Source: an uncultured Candidatus Saccharibacteria bacterium (GTDB taxonomy: Bacteria > Patescibacteriota > Saccharimonadia > Saccharimonadales > Saccharimonadaceae). From it: 44,127 nucleotides of DNA. Under the pieces are notes generated by a model. It saw nothing but the letters and a program-made list of their open reading frames with translations, ran no database searches and had not been told where the DNA came from. A program made the translations under genes and the position numbers. This document shows, one piece after another, positions 17,809 through 27,028 of the stretch. Within the stretch, counting starts at the first letter, position 1; each line of letters begins with the position of its first letter. Where the stretch lies: the NCBI GenBank assembly GCA_946997535.1, contig CAMPVQ010000005.1:1-44127 (forward strand), in the 5' to 3' direction.

Positions 17809-18369
17809 TTATAAGCTCTTGTTGACCTTTAAGATCAAAATCGATGCTCCTCCATAACTCCGAAATTCCACCACAGCAACTCCATTAGGAAGCTTCACAC
17901 ATTCTGCTGTCTGATACGATAATATCATAAGCCCGTTGTCGTTTAAATAGTCTAGCAAGCGCCAAACTGTGGAAAACTGCGGGGTTTTATAGGGTGGATC
18001 AACAAAAATCAAGTCATACTTATCTGTAAAATAAACATTTTTCATCCAATTGTCAACTGTTGTACAAATTACAGAAGAGCCCTCTTCTGCCCCAACCGTA
18101 GCAATATTTTGCTTAAGTACAGTCTGCGCCGTGCGATCACGTTCAATAAAAGTTGCCGCAGTCGCACCGCGGCTCAACGCTTCAAGGCCAATTGCCCCCG
18201 TACCAGCAAACGCGTCCAGCACTTTAGCTCCAGCTAGCACTCCTTTCGCATTTAACATTGAAAAAATCGCACTCCTAGCGCGCTCACTCATAGGATGCGT
18301 AGCACTACTTACGTTAGCCGACAAGCGGCGGCCGCCCCACTTGCCAGAGATCAATCTAACTGTCGCCAT
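17809..18369 (-). CDS. rsmD: 16S rRNA (guanine-N2)-methyltransferase RsmD
   Basis: Methylates N2 of a guanosine (G966 in E. coli numbering) in 16S rRNA during 30S assembly. The 186-residue protein has the family start RLISGKWGGRRL, the segment HPMSERARSAIFSML, the SAM loop VLDAFAGTGAIGLEALSRGA and the catalytic motif VDPPYKTP. Its start overlaps the end of the preceding gene by 14 nt, so it is translated from the same message, last in the tyrS operon and followed by a terminator. The nearby recG is a common neighbour of rsmD in bacteria. Confidence 0.93.
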   Translation of the reverse strand: MATVRLISGKWGGRRLSANVSSATHPMSERARSAIFSMLNAKGVLAGAKVLDAFAGTGAIGLEALSRGATAATFIERDRTAQTVLKQNIATVGAEEGSSVICTTVDNWMKNVYFTDKYDLIFVDPPYKTPQFSTVWRLLDYLNDNGLMILSYQTAECVKLPNGVAVVEFRSYGGASILILKVNKSL

Positions 18370-19183
18370 GTCGCTTAACCTTCGCTTGATAAGCGCAAAA
18401 ATACCATGCCATCAACACAGCATGAATCATTTCTGGCAACAAAAAGTTTTTAGTCTCACGCGCCAACGATTCGGTCCAGCCGCGCCGCAAAAACCGGTCG
18501 TAGATTTTATGTTGGTGCACTCGTTGCACTGCATCCATAAAAAATGACTCAAAATCATCTGCCGCACGCAACAATTCGATATCATGTTTCGACAAAGCTA
18601 CGCGCTTAAATCTTAGTGGTGCCGTCGCAAACGCCACGCCCACCTCATATAAACCATGTGCCGTCATCAACCCAGTCGGCTTCCAATACTTCCAATTATT
18701 CGCCACCTTGTCACGCATTGTGTCACCCGGCATAATAACCTTACGAAAAATAGTATCTTGCAGCTGCTTGGTATTACCTCTGATTTCCGCCAATCGCTCC
18801 TCATATGGATAATGATGCGCTGGCGTCAGCCCATCAACGATGGCGTGCGCCAACCACGCTGCCTCAAATGAGGCGCGCTCACGATTACCGCTCATCAATG
18901 CCTCAATTAAATTATTCTGATTGCCGCGAATCAATTCTATTAAATGTCGGTCATTAGGGTCGTCGGGATTAATAAAATGCCGTGGCTCATCATGTGCCGG
19001 CGACTTACGCTTAATACCATCCGGACCATTCAGGCCCTCAAACCGCAATATCTCACGCGTCCGCGGGAACCATTGCCCTTCACCGAGATAACGATGTAGT
19101 TTTTTGCGCGCGACACGGTCGATCTTCTGGTGCGTCCCCATCAATCGGCCGCTACCATGAGTAATAATAGTTCCACTATACAT
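18356..19183 (-). CDS. Uncharacterised His-rich protein, possibly of the zinc-dependent phospholipase C / P1 nuclease type
   Basis: 275 residues, soluble by appearance, with no signal peptide. I do not recognise a named family with certainty. Suggestive features are clustered metal-type ligands: THGSGRLMGTHQKIDR near the N-terminus, HDEPRHFINPDDPNDRH around residue 65, and AHAIVDGLTPAHHYPYEE around residue 120, which resembles the H-x3-D / P-x-H pattern of the all-helical zinc phospholipase C and S1/P1 nuclease fold. The start overlaps the recG stop (TAATG) and the end overlaps rsmD, so it is firmly part of this operon. A membrane-lipid or nucleic-acid hydrolase would be consistent with the motif, but substrate and even activity are unproven. 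Confidence 0.6.
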   Translation of the reverse strand: MYSGTIITHGSGRLMGTHQKIDRVARKKLHRYLGEGQWFPRTREILRFEGLNGPDGIKRKSPAHDEPRHFINPDDPNDRHLIELIRGNQNNLIEALMSGNRERASFEAAWLAHAIVDGLTPAHHYPYEERLAEIRGNTKQLQDTIFRKVIMPGDTMRDKVANNWKYWKPTGLMTAHGLYEVGVAFATAPLRFKRVALSKHDIELLRAADDFESFFMDAVQRVHQHKIYDRFLRRGWTESLARETKNFLLPEMIHAVLMAWYFCAYQAKVKRHGDS

Positions 19184-21231
19184 TAGTTTAACGTTGTTAT
19201 CTTCTGATACTTATTTACCATCTGTCTTAACTGGCTATATTTTACCAAATATTGCGCATCCTGTGAAATTGCCTGCGCTACTCTTGCCGCGCTGTTCGAT
19301 GCCGCCCTCAGTAATTTAGTATCAGCTAAGTTAGCCATGCGAAAATTAATATCACCGTGTTGCATCGTACCATAAATCTCACCAGCACCACGTAACTCCA
19401 AATCTACTTGTGCCAAGTAAAAGCCATCATTACTACGCTCAACTTCCTTTAAGCGGCGCGATGGCTGCTTAGTATCACTTTGACATAGATAGCAATACGA
19501 CTGATACTCGCCGCGCCCAACACGCCCTCTTAACTGATGCAACTGCGACAATCCAAAGTTTTCTGCATCTTCAATTACCATCACAGTGGCATTTGGCACA
19601 TCCACCCCAACCTCAATTACAGTAGTCGACACCAAGATATCTAACCGATGCACTGCAAATTGCTCCATTACTCGCTCTTTATCTGCCGCTGCCATTTTAC
19701 CGTGCAAAATTCCCACTCGATATTCAGGATACAATTTCGTCACAGTCTTATACAATGCCTCAGCACTCACACGCTCCGACACATCGCTATCTTCAATCAA
19801 ACCAGCCACATAATAAACTTGTCTGTCGGCAGCCAACTCTGCACGCACGCGTTCAACTAATTGTGGGCGTTCATTTGGTAGTACAATCTTCGTCTGAATT
19901 ACTTGACGCCCCTGCGGCAATTGATCTAAGGTTGACACATCAAGGTCGCCAAAAATCGTTAGTTGCAACGAACGCGGAATTGGCGTCGCCGTCATTGCTA
20001 ATAAATGCGGCAAATGCTCGCTATCAGTCTTGGCGAGCAGATCTTGTCGTTGCTTTACGCCAAAGCGATGCTGTTCGTCAATCACCACAAATCCTAGTTG
20101 CTTAAACTCCACTGCGGGTTGAAACAACGCATGCGTGCCAACCACCACTTGCGCGACGCCACTAGCAATCTCTTTTAATACCACTTCGCGTTCCATCCCC
20201 TTAATTGAACCAGTAAACAAACAAACTTTCACGCCATATGGCTCTAACATTCTCTTCAGAGTTGCCGCATGCTGCTTCGCTAGCACCTCAGTTGGTACCA
20301 TTAGCGCCGTCTGGTAACCGCCAAGATACGCTTGATACGCTGCAACCGCCGCTACAACCGTCTTACCAGAACCAACGTCACCTTGCAACAAACGATTCAT
20401 CGGCGTTGGCCGCATAAAGTCTTGGATTATTTCCCAAATAGAACGTTTCTGCGCAGGAGTTAACTGAAATGGCAAATTAGCCACAAACTGACTGATTTTT
20501 GACTGATTAAACTCAATTTGAAATCCCTTCAACTGCTGATTTGACATCCGGTTTAGCTTGGCGGCTAGAATCATCGTGAACACTTCCTCAAACCCCAAAC
20601 GATGACGTGCCAAAGCTAAATGATCACGGTCAGATGGAAAATGAATGGCGCTAAGTGCCTGCGCGCGACTACATAAATCGTTATCATCTATTACTTCCGC
20701 CGGTAGTATCTCTGGCGCAAATTCTAAAAGTGGCTTAATTTGCTCTACGGCCTTACGAATTAAGCTTGGCTTCAGCCCCGCCCGCATCGAGTACACTGGC
20801 ACAATTTTATTACTATCCACTGGCAAATCACTTGCCAGTGTACAAGTTGGCGTAGTAAGCTGATAGCGTCCACGCTTCAGTTCAAACACACCGGAAAATA
20901 AGAACTCGTCGCCCTTCGCCAACTGATTAGCCCGATATGGCTGATTGAACCACACCGCGTTCAGCTGGTCGCCCGCTGAATCTTCTAGCGCAGCGGTGGT
21001 TATAGTTAACTTACCGCGCACATGTCGACTGTTAACACTAACAGCACGAGCGCGCAATGTCGCCTTCCCGGGGACTAAATCGGCAATTCTTTGCGCACCA
21101 GTATAGTCTTCATAGCTCCGCGGAAAATCCTCCATTAAATCGCCCACTGTACTTAGCCCCGCCGCTACAAACTGACCCGCGGTCTTTGGCCCAATTCCTT
21201 TAACTTCCGCTACGCTTGTCAATAAATTCAT
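19183..21231 (-). CDS. recG: ATP-dependent DNA helicase RecG
   Basis: A branch-migration helicase that regresses stalled replication forks and processes Holliday junctions. The N-terminal wedge/OB domain (about residues 1-160) is followed by helicase motifs: Walker A GDVGSGKTVVA, the DEQH box in VIDEQHRFGVKQR, MTATPIPRSL, and the C-terminal VSTTVIEVGVDVPNAT and LHQLRGRVGRGE. The length of 682 is normal. It begins 4 nt after the membrane-protein gene and its stop overlaps the next start. Confidence 0.96.
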   Translation of the reverse strand: MNLLTSVAEVKGIGPKTAGQFVAAGLSTVGDLMEDFPRSYEDYTGAQRIADLVPGKATLRARAVSVNSRHVRGKLTITTAALEDSAGDQLNAVWFNQPYRANQLAKGDEFLFSGVFELKRGRYQLTTPTCTLASDLPVDSNKIVPVYSMRAGLKPSLIRKAVEQIKPLLEFAPEILPAEVIDDNDLCSRAQALSAIHFPSDRDHLALARHRLGFEEVFTMILAAKLNRMSNQQLKGFQIEFNQSKISQFVANLPFQLTPAQKRSIWEIIQDFMRPTPMNRLLQGDVGSGKTVVAAVAAYQAYLGGYQTALMVPTEVLAKQHAATLKRMLEPYGVKVCLFTGSIKGMEREVVLKEIASGVAQVVVGTHALFQPAVEFKQLGFVVIDEQHRFGVKQRQDLLAKTDSEHLPHLLAMTATPIPRSLQLTIFGDLDVSTLDQLPQGRQVIQTKIVLPNERPQLVERVRAELAADRQVYYVAGLIEDSDVSERVSAEALYKTVTKLYPEYRVGILHGKMAAADKERVMEQFAVHRLDILVSTTVIEVGVDVPNATVMVIEDAENFGLSQLHQLRGRVGRGEYQSYCYLCQSDTKQPSRRLKEVERSNDGFYLAQVDLELRGAGEIYGTMQHGDINFRMANLADTKLLRAASNSAARVAQAISQDAQYLVKYSQLRQMVNKYQKITTLN

Positions 21232-21235
21232 CTGA

Positions 21236-21880
21236 TTACTTTATAATACGCCATTTCGGAACTTTTAGCTTGGGCTTGATGGCATAGCTAAGTATATATA
21301 AACCAACATTAGCCACCATCGCTAACGTAATCGCTAGCATTGGCATGAAGGCAATATGTGGGTCGAACGCAAACCACGTAGCTATCAAGGCAAGCGCCCA
21401 TAAAATAGCCGCCATCACTTCATCAGCTACCGAGCGCGTCACTTCAAATGAAGCTTGAAATATTCTAGACAGACGGTCTACTACCCAAAGCCCAAACATT
21501 GCAATCAAGATAAGCAAAGCCACCGGCGAAGCAAGCAAAAAGAAACGTGACAGTGGATCAATATTAGCAATCAACCAACTCAAGAAAAACTTCGTACCTA
21601 GTGGCATCTCAAATAACGGTTTTGTATTCATTCCCGACGATACATCATACATGTAACCGTTAAACTGCGGCCATAGCCCAAATAAAGAGATGAAAGCTAT
21701 TATCAAAAGCACACCAATCGCACAAAACTGCGCTAGCTGAGCCAGCTTATACAATATAGTGCTACAAACATTGACAACGCGACACCACCAAACACGTTGT
21801 CGCATAAAACGCCGCACTCGAATCGAACGTATTATCGTCTTGCCATATTTTCGCTTTCGGCTAACTTTCATCCCACCCAT
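21236..21880 (-). CDS. Uncharacterised membrane protein with basic N-terminus
   Basis: 214 residues with no family that I recognise. The first 35 residues are strongly basic (RKRKYGK, RVRRFMRQR) and should stay in the cytoplasm. About four hydrophobic segments follow, near residues 40-68, 90-130, 145-165 and 170-200, separated by short loops, one of which contains SSGMNTKPLFEMP. It starts 5 nt after tyrS and ends 4 nt before recG, so it is co-transcribed with both. An in-frame ATG three codons inside is an alternative start. No catalytic motif is visible. Confidence 0.6.
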   Translation of the reverse strand: MGGMKVSRKRKYGKTIIRSIRVRRFMRQRVWWCRVVNVCSTILYKLAQLAQFCAIGVLLIIAFISLFGLWPQFNGYMYDVSSGMNTKPLFEMPLGTKFFLSWLIANIDPLSRFFLLASPVALLILIAMFGLWVVDRLSRIFQASFEVTRSVADEVMAAILWALALIATWFAFDPHIAFMPMLAITLAMVANVGLYILSYAIKPKLKVPKWRIIK

Positions 21881-21885
21881 CCAAT

Positions 21886-23106
21886 TTATTTAACTAACAT
21901 AAATTGATTCTTGCCACGGCGCAATAAGCATGGTGCGGTCGGGCGATAGTCTAAGCCCACTTTTACACCATTAGCCGAGATGGCATTTTGTTCAATTAAA
22001 CGTCGTGCTTCAGACTTACTACTAGCCAATTTGCCCGCCAACAATAGATCAATTAATGTCTGGTCGCCGAGTTCCACTGTTGTTATTTCCTGAGATAGCA
22101 CTGCTAAATCAGCATCATTCAGCTCGGTCGCATTTGCACCGCTAAACAAGGTGTCTGTCACGCGCTTCACTGACTCCATGGCTGGCTTGCCGTGCACTAG
22201 CTCCGTTACTGCCTCGGCTAGTCGGTGTTGCGCCAACCGCGCACCCGGATTAGCCTGCTGTTCAGCCTCAAGCTGCTCAATTTCGCTTTTATCAAGGAAG
22301 GTATAGATTTTCAAGTAATCAATCACGCCCGCATCATCGACATTAAGCCAAAACTGGTAGAATTTAAATACACTAGTATATTTTGGTTCCAGCCAAACTG
22401 CGCCAGCCTCAGATTTGCCAAATTTCTTGCCCGTAGATTTATTAATTACTAACGGCATACCAAACACGTTGACCTGCGCGCCCTCCAACTTACGAATTAA
22501 TTGCATGCCACAGGCACAGTTGCCAAATTGATCGACAGCACAAAGTTCTAGCTCAGCGTGTTTAGTGCGATATAAATGCAAGTAATCATATCCCTGCATT
22601 AGCATATAAGAAAATTCCGCGTAATTGATGCCTTTGCCGCCTTCGCCAATGCGATTCTTTACAAATTCACGGTCAAGCAATTGAGTCATTGAAAATTGCC
22701 AGCCAATGTTACGCAGAAAATCAACAAAATTAATGTCCTTAAACCAATCGTAATTGTTTACAATTTCAACATCAGCATCACGAAAGATCCGCGCAAACTG
22801 ACCGCGAATCCCCGCCACGTTATGTTCAATGGTCTCTAATGTCATTTTTGAGCGCGTCTCATCTTTGCCATCCGGGTCACCACCAGCCATACCAGTCGCA
22901 CCACCAGCCAAAATAATACCCTTCCAGCCAGCCTTAATAAAACGCAAGCAAAGAATCATCGCCGCCAAATTACCAATCGTCATACTGTCACGACTCGGAT
23001 CAGCACCAAAATAAAACGTACGTCCCGGCTTGTCAAGTTCGCTTAAATCAGACACTGTCGTCTGACCGACCAATCCACGCCATTTCAATTCTTCGCTCAA
23101 TTTCAT
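21886..23106 (-). CDS. tyrS: Tyrosyl-tRNA synthetase
   Basis: Charges tRNA-Tyr. The class I signature occurs as FYFGADPSRDSMTIGN (HIGH replaced by a TIGN-type variant seen in TyrRS) and as KFGKSEAGAVWL (KMSKS equivalent). A C-terminal S4 RNA-binding domain is visible in KLASSKSEARRLIEQNAISANG. Length 406 is normal. The start MKLSEELKWRGL fits the family well, yet it lies only 6 nt after a -10 box, so the mRNA is probably leaderless. It is the first gene of the leftward operon ending with rsmD. Confidence 0.96.
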   Translation of the reverse strand: MKLSEELKWRGLVGQTTVSDLSELDKPGRTFYFGADPSRDSMTIGNLAAMILCLRFIKAGWKGIILAGGATGMAGGDPDGKDETRSKMTLETIEHNVAGIRGQFARIFRDADVEIVNNYDWFKDINFVDFLRNIGWQFSMTQLLDREFVKNRIGEGGKGINYAEFSYMLMQGYDYLHLYRTKHAELELCAVDQFGNCACGMQLIRKLEGAQVNVFGMPLVINKSTGKKFGKSEAGAVWLEPKYTSVFKFYQFWLNVDDAGVIDYLKIYTFLDKSEIEQLEAEQQANPGARLAQHRLAEAVTELVHGKPAMESVKRVTDTLFSGANATELNDADLAVLSQEITTVELGDQTLIDLLLAGKLASSKSEARRLIEQNAISANGVKVGLDYRPTAPCLLRRGKNQFMLVK

Positions 23107-23112
23107 ACCTAT

Positions 23113-23118
23113 ATATTA
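23113..23118 (-). promoter_or_regulatory. Extended -10 of tyrS operon (TGC-TAATAT)
   Basis: TAATAT preceded by TGC ends 6 nt before the tyrS ATG. No Shine-Dalgarno sequence is present in the gap ATAGGT, and the -35 is weak. It is divergent from the PBP promoter at 23130-23158. Confidence 0.65.
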
Positions 23119-23129
23119 GCACAAAAATG

Positions 23130-23158
23130 TTGAGTTTGGGCGCCATGCGTGTTAAAAT
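23130..23158 (+). promoter_or_regulatory. PBP promoter (-35 TTGAGT, 17 nt, -10 TAAAAT)
   Basis: TTGAGT at 23130-23135 and TAAAAT at 23153-23158 with a 17-nt spacer. The leader of about 28 nt contains GAGGG before the ATG at 23194. Confidence 0.7.
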
Positions 23159-23193
23159 GGTAATGTTAAGCGAGAAAAGCGAGGGTAAGATTT

Positions 23194-25911
23194 ATGACCA
23201 AGAAACCAGCTCACGATGATTTAGATAGCGGTCGCAAGTTTATGACTTATTCTAATCTAGCGCATGAGCAAAATAAGAGTAAACGTGCCGTTAGGCGCGA
23301 ACGGCGCAGCCGCGCCAGGGCTGAATATTTAGCCACACTGCCAAAAAATCCAATTAAGCGGTTCTTCACTCACTTTGCACCGAAACGCGTGTTCAAATAC
23401 TGGTTTTCACTTGACGGACTCAAGATGCTTGGCAAAATATTCGGTGGTACTATTGCCGCTATTGCAATTATCCTCGTAATCTCATTCTTCTATTTCCGCG
23501 GCGAGCTTAAATCACTCCAGCCGTCAGAGCTAAACAAACGTGTCCAGACTACTGTAACCAAATACTACGACCGCAACAATCAACTTCTGTGGGAAGATAA
23601 GGGTTCCGGTGAGTATCGACTCGTAGTTGATTCAGATAAAATTAGTAAATACATTAAGGATGCTACGGTAGCTATTGAGGATAAAAACTTTTATAAGCAC
23701 GGCGGCGTATCTATTTCTGGTACTTTGCGTGCCATTGTTAATAACATTTTTAAAAAGTCTCGTAGCACACAGGGTGGCTCTACGCTAACTCAGCAGCTAA
23801 TTAAGCAGGTTTTCTTTGCCGATCAAGCTGGCAACCGTGGTATTACTGGTATTCCACGCAAAATTAAGGAAGCGATCCTTGCTTTTGAAGCCGAGAATAT
23901 TTATAGCAAAGACCAAATTTTAACCATGTATCTCAATGAATCTCCATATGGTGGCCGCCGTAATGGTGTTGAATCAGCAGCCCAGACTTATTTTGGCAAA
24001 TCCGCCAAGGACTTAACTATTGATGAAGCCGCCTTACTTGCCTCAATTCCACAGTCGCCAGCTTGGTACAATCCATACAATACTCGTGGTAACAACGCAC
24101 TTTTGGCGCGCCAAAAAACAGTGATTTCATATATGGCAGAACAAGGTATGATTACCGAGAAGGAAGCCGAGGACGCCAAGAAGGTTCCAACCCTCGACAA
24201 GCTCAAACCGCTAGCCCAGCAGTTCGCCGGCGCTAAAGCTCCACACTTTATCCAAATGGTAAAAAATGAATTGACTGAAAAACTGGGTGCTAAAATCGTC
24301 GGTCAAGGCGGCTTAACCGTTAAAACTACTCTTGATAGTCACGTGCAAGACAAGCTAGAGGATACCACGCGTAGCCTATTCACTGGCCGTCTATCCTACC
24401 TACAACATCGCTATGGCTTCGATAACTCATCAATGGCTATGATCGACAACCAAACCGGCCAGCTACTCGGCGTCCAAGGTAGCCGTGATTACAATTATCC
24501 TGGATACGGTGCCGTCAACTCCGCCACCTCATTCATCCAGCCGGGTTCATCAATCAAGCCTTTGGTTTACGCCTCGCTAATTAACAATCAAAACAATCCT
24601 AACGGCACGTTCGGCGGTGGTTCAATTATCCCAGATACGCCAATTCCACAAAACATTTATCGCACCACTAGCGGTAATTCCGTCAATAACGCCGATGGCC
24701 GCTTTAAAGGCAATATCCCGATTCGCAAATCACTAGGTGGCTCGCGTAACGTACCTGCCATTAAAGCTATGGCATTAAACGGTGGCGCCGCTCCAACTTG
24801 GAAGATGATTCGAGACGCTGGTGACCAAAGTTATTGTACTGATGGTGCCGACCGCAATTCCGGCCTCGCCTCCGCCATTGGTGGTTGTGGTGTCAAACAA
24901 GTTGAACACGTCAACGCCTTTGCAACAATTGCCCGCGGTGGCGTATATAAACCTTACACAACGGTACTAGAAGTTAAAAATAGCCAGAAGGAAAAGCTCT
25001 ACGAGTGGAAAGATAGCGCAAAACAAGTCTTCGACCCGCAAACTACCTACATTATTAGTGACATTCTTTCAGATGACAACGCGCGCAAGGATACCTTCGG
25101 CTGGCGCCCAACTGGCTTCTACTTCAAAAACATTAAGACAGGGACCAAGACTGGTACGAGTAACATTGGCAATCGGCCAAAGGATATTTGGATGATGAGC
25201 TTTACTCCTAAGGCCACTCTATCAGTTTGGGCTGGTAATCATACTCCTTCTGCTCTACGCGGCAATGCCGATGGTATGTCGCTAGGACCAGTAATTGCTG
25301 ACATTACTCAAGATATCTACGACTACTTCAAGAAGAATGGTCTTTATAAAGAAAACGAGTGGTTTAATCGGCCTGATGGCATACAAGACTTAAATGTGGA
25401 TGGCGAGCGAGATCTATATCCATCATGGTATAACAAATCACAAAAAACTACTTCGACCCAAAAAATAGTATTTGATAGAGTCAGCAAGAAACGTGCTGGT
25501 GCGTGTACACCGGATGGAGCAAAGGAAACTTTGGATGTTACTAAGACCACAGACACATTAACCAATAAGACTACCATCGCGGCACCAGACGGATATAACG
25601 CTGAAGCCGTGGACGACTTTCATAAGTGTACTGATAATAAACCATTTATTTCTGAAATCACCCTTACACCACGCAACTCTAGCAACGGAAAAAAGTATGT
25701 CGTTGTATCGGTAATAGCAATGAAGGGTACAAACCCTATTACTGGCGCAATCATGACAATTAATGGCAAAAATTATGATGCGCAACTCAGCGGCGGGTCG
25801 TGGGATGTAACACTTGAAATAGGCGATACTTCAAGCTATAACGTCAGTGCTACTATAACCGATGCTGGTTTTTACACTACTAACCTATCACGCACGCTAA
25901 ATACTAATTAA
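23194..25911 (+). CDS. Class A penicillin-binding protein (bifunctional peptidoglycan synthase)
   Basis: Polymerises and cross-links peptidoglycan at the outer face of the membrane. A basic cytosolic tail (1-75) and one membrane helix (about 80-101) precede a GT51 glycosyltransferase domain with E162 in IEDKNFYKHGG and STQGGSTLTQQLIKQ. The transpeptidase domain has the serine motif S452-S-I-K455, the S-x-N motif S517-R-N519 and K652-T-G654. The last 150 residues or so (from about 755) form a Ser/Thr-rich beta-like extension (ITLTPRNSS, AMKGTNPITGAIMTINGK) that may bind wall polymer. 905 residues is long because of this tail. Proves a peptidoglycan wall. Confidence 0.95.
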   Translation: MTKKPAHDDLDSGRKFMTYSNLAHEQNKSKRAVRRERRSRARAEYLATLPKNPIKRFFTHFAPKRVFKYWFSLDGLKMLGKIFGGTIAAIAIILVISFFYFRGELKSLQPSELNKRVQTTVTKYYDRNNQLLWEDKGSGEYRLVVDSDKISKYIKDATVAIEDKNFYKHGGVSISGTLRAIVNNIFKKSRSTQGGSTLTQQLIKQVFFADQAGNRGITGIPRKIKEAILAFEAENIYSKDQILTMYLNESPYGGRRNGVESAAQTYFGKSAKDLTIDEAALLASIPQSPAWYNPYNTRGNNALLARQKTVISYMAEQGMITEKEAEDAKKVPTLDKLKPLAQQFAGAKAPHFIQMVKNELTEKLGAKIVGQGGLTVKTTLDSHVQDKLEDTTRSLFTGRLSYLQHRYGFDNSSMAMIDNQTGQLLGVQGSRDYNYPGYGAVNSATSFIQPGSSIKPLVYASLINNQNNPNGTFGGGSIIPDTPIPQNIYRTTSGNSVNNADGRFKGNIPIRKSLGGSRNVPAIKAMALNGGAAPTWKMIRDAGDQSYCTDGADRNSGLASAIGGCGVKQVEHVNAFATIARGGVYKPYTTVLEVKNSQKEKLYEWKDSAKQVFDPQTTYIISDILSDDNARKDTFGWRPTGFYFKNIKTGTKTGTSNIGNRPKDIWMMSFTPKATLSVWAGNHTPSALRGNADGMSLGPVIADITQDIYDYFKKNGLYKENEWFNRPDGIQDLNVDGERDLYPSWYNKSQKTTSTQKIVFDRVSKKRAGACTPDGAKETLDVTKTTDTLTNKTTIAAPDGYNAEAVDDFHKCTDNKPFISEITLTPRNSSNGKKYVVVSVIAMKGTNPITGAIMTINGKNYDAQLSGGSWDVTLEIGDTSSYNVSATITDAGFYTTNLSRTLNTN

Positions 25912-25932
25912 GTATCCCACTAGAGGAGGATT

Positions 25933-26313
25933 TTGCCAAAATTAATTAACGCACACCATTCACAATTACAAAATAATATTGCTAAAGTCGCCACTATTAT
26001 ATCCATCTTGGCGACTTTGGCGCTATTTTTTGCACCAAGTAAATGGGCCTATCCGTTAGCTGACAATTGGCCGTTTAACCTATTGCGTCTAGCCATTATA
26101 CTCTGCGCTGTCAGTTTTAGTAGTATTTTATTGGTACAGTATAATTTAGCTAGTGATAGAAGTAGCCGCAAAACACTATACTCAAAGCTAGCAGTCACCT
26201 TACCACTAGTCGTCGCAGCATGTCTCATACTTCAAATTACATTCCCGCAATTTGCCAGTGACCTAATTCGCAAAGAAACTTGGCCATTTTATCGCTCTGG
26301 TATCTTCCATTAA
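25933..26313 (+). CDS. Membrane protein, N-terminal half of an apparently split gene
   Basis: 126 codons beginning at TTG, 5 nt after a GAGGAGG Shine-Dalgarno sequence, directly behind the PBP gene. It encodes three hydrophobic segments (about residues 17-34, 45-70 and 85-105) and ends RKETWPFYRSGIFH before TAA. The next open frame, shifted by +1, continues with the conserved part of what looks like the same protein family. No catalytic motif is seen. It could be a true short protein, but the position of the stop inside a conserved arrangement suggests a frameshift. Confidence 0.55.
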   Translation: MPKLINAHHSQLQNNIAKVATIISILATLALFFAPSKWAYPLADNWPFNLLRLAIILCAVSFSSILLVQYNLASDRSSRKTLYSKLAVTLPLVVAACLILQITFPQFASDLIRKETWPFYRSGIFH

Positions 26314-26320
26314 ATGCGGC

Positions 26321-27028
26321 ATGGAGTTAATTGGTGCTACTCTATGTTGTTATATAGCATTAGTAAATCGCAAAAAGCACCGACCAACTACGCTCCTTTG
26401 TCTTTTACTAGCAATTATTCTATTTTTAATGGCAGGTGAAGAGTTATCTTGGGGGCAACGTATCTTTAACTGGAAAACCCCTGAGTTAATTGCCACCTAT
26501 AACATCCAAAAGGAGACTAACTTTCATAATCTTGCTACGCAATTATTCCAAAATACACTCTATTTTGGTGGATGGATTTTACTAGTACTATTACCACTGC
26601 TTAACTTGCCCCTAACCAAATGGCTTCGTAATCATAAGTTATCTTATCTAGTAGATTTTTTGCCACCGCAGCAATTTACTCTAATTTTTGCAACCGCCTT
26701 TATGCTATCAGACCCATTATTAGCTAACTACCAAGATGCCTCTGGAATTTACTATAATTCTAATTTATTTATTATGCTTGGTACTATCGCAGCCATAATC
26801 ATAATTCTACATAGTCAGCTAAAGCAAAAACAGAACTGGCAACAGCCAGCCCTGATTTTAGCTCTATCAATTATAACTATGGTTGGCAGTTTATTCTTAA
26901 ACCACATCTGGGATTACAATCATGGCACCCCAACCGAATACCTTGAGTTATTTATTGACTTCGGTATTATGCTCTGGGTAATTACTTTGTTTTGTCGACT
27001 TCGTCAAAACTTGTCTGTTGCGCGTTAG
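26321..27028 (+). CDS. Membrane protein, C-terminal half of an apparently split gene
   Basis: 235 codons from an ATG without Shine-Dalgarno sequence, 7 nt after the stop of the preceding frame. The segment MAGEELSWGQRIFNWKTPEL followed by ETNFHNLATQLF matches a widespread but uncharacterised bacterial multi-pass membrane family in my recollection, where it is normally preceded by extra helices in the same chain. About six further membrane segments follow. The frame stays open upstream of the ATG back to about 26282, consistent with a continuous ancestral gene. Its last 47 nt overlap the end of the convergent PIN-TRAM gene. Confidence 0.6.
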   Translation: MELIGATLCCYIALVNRKKHRPTTLLCLLLAIILFLMAGEELSWGQRIFNWKTPELIATYNIQKETNFHNLATQLFQNTLYFGGWILLVLLPLLNLPLTKWLRNHKLSYLVDFLPPQQFTLIFATAFMLSDPLLANYQDASGIYYNSNLFIMLGTIAAIIIILHSQLKQKQNWQQPALILALSIITMVGSLFLNHIWDYNHGTPTEYLELFIDFGIMLWVITLFCRLRQNLSVAR

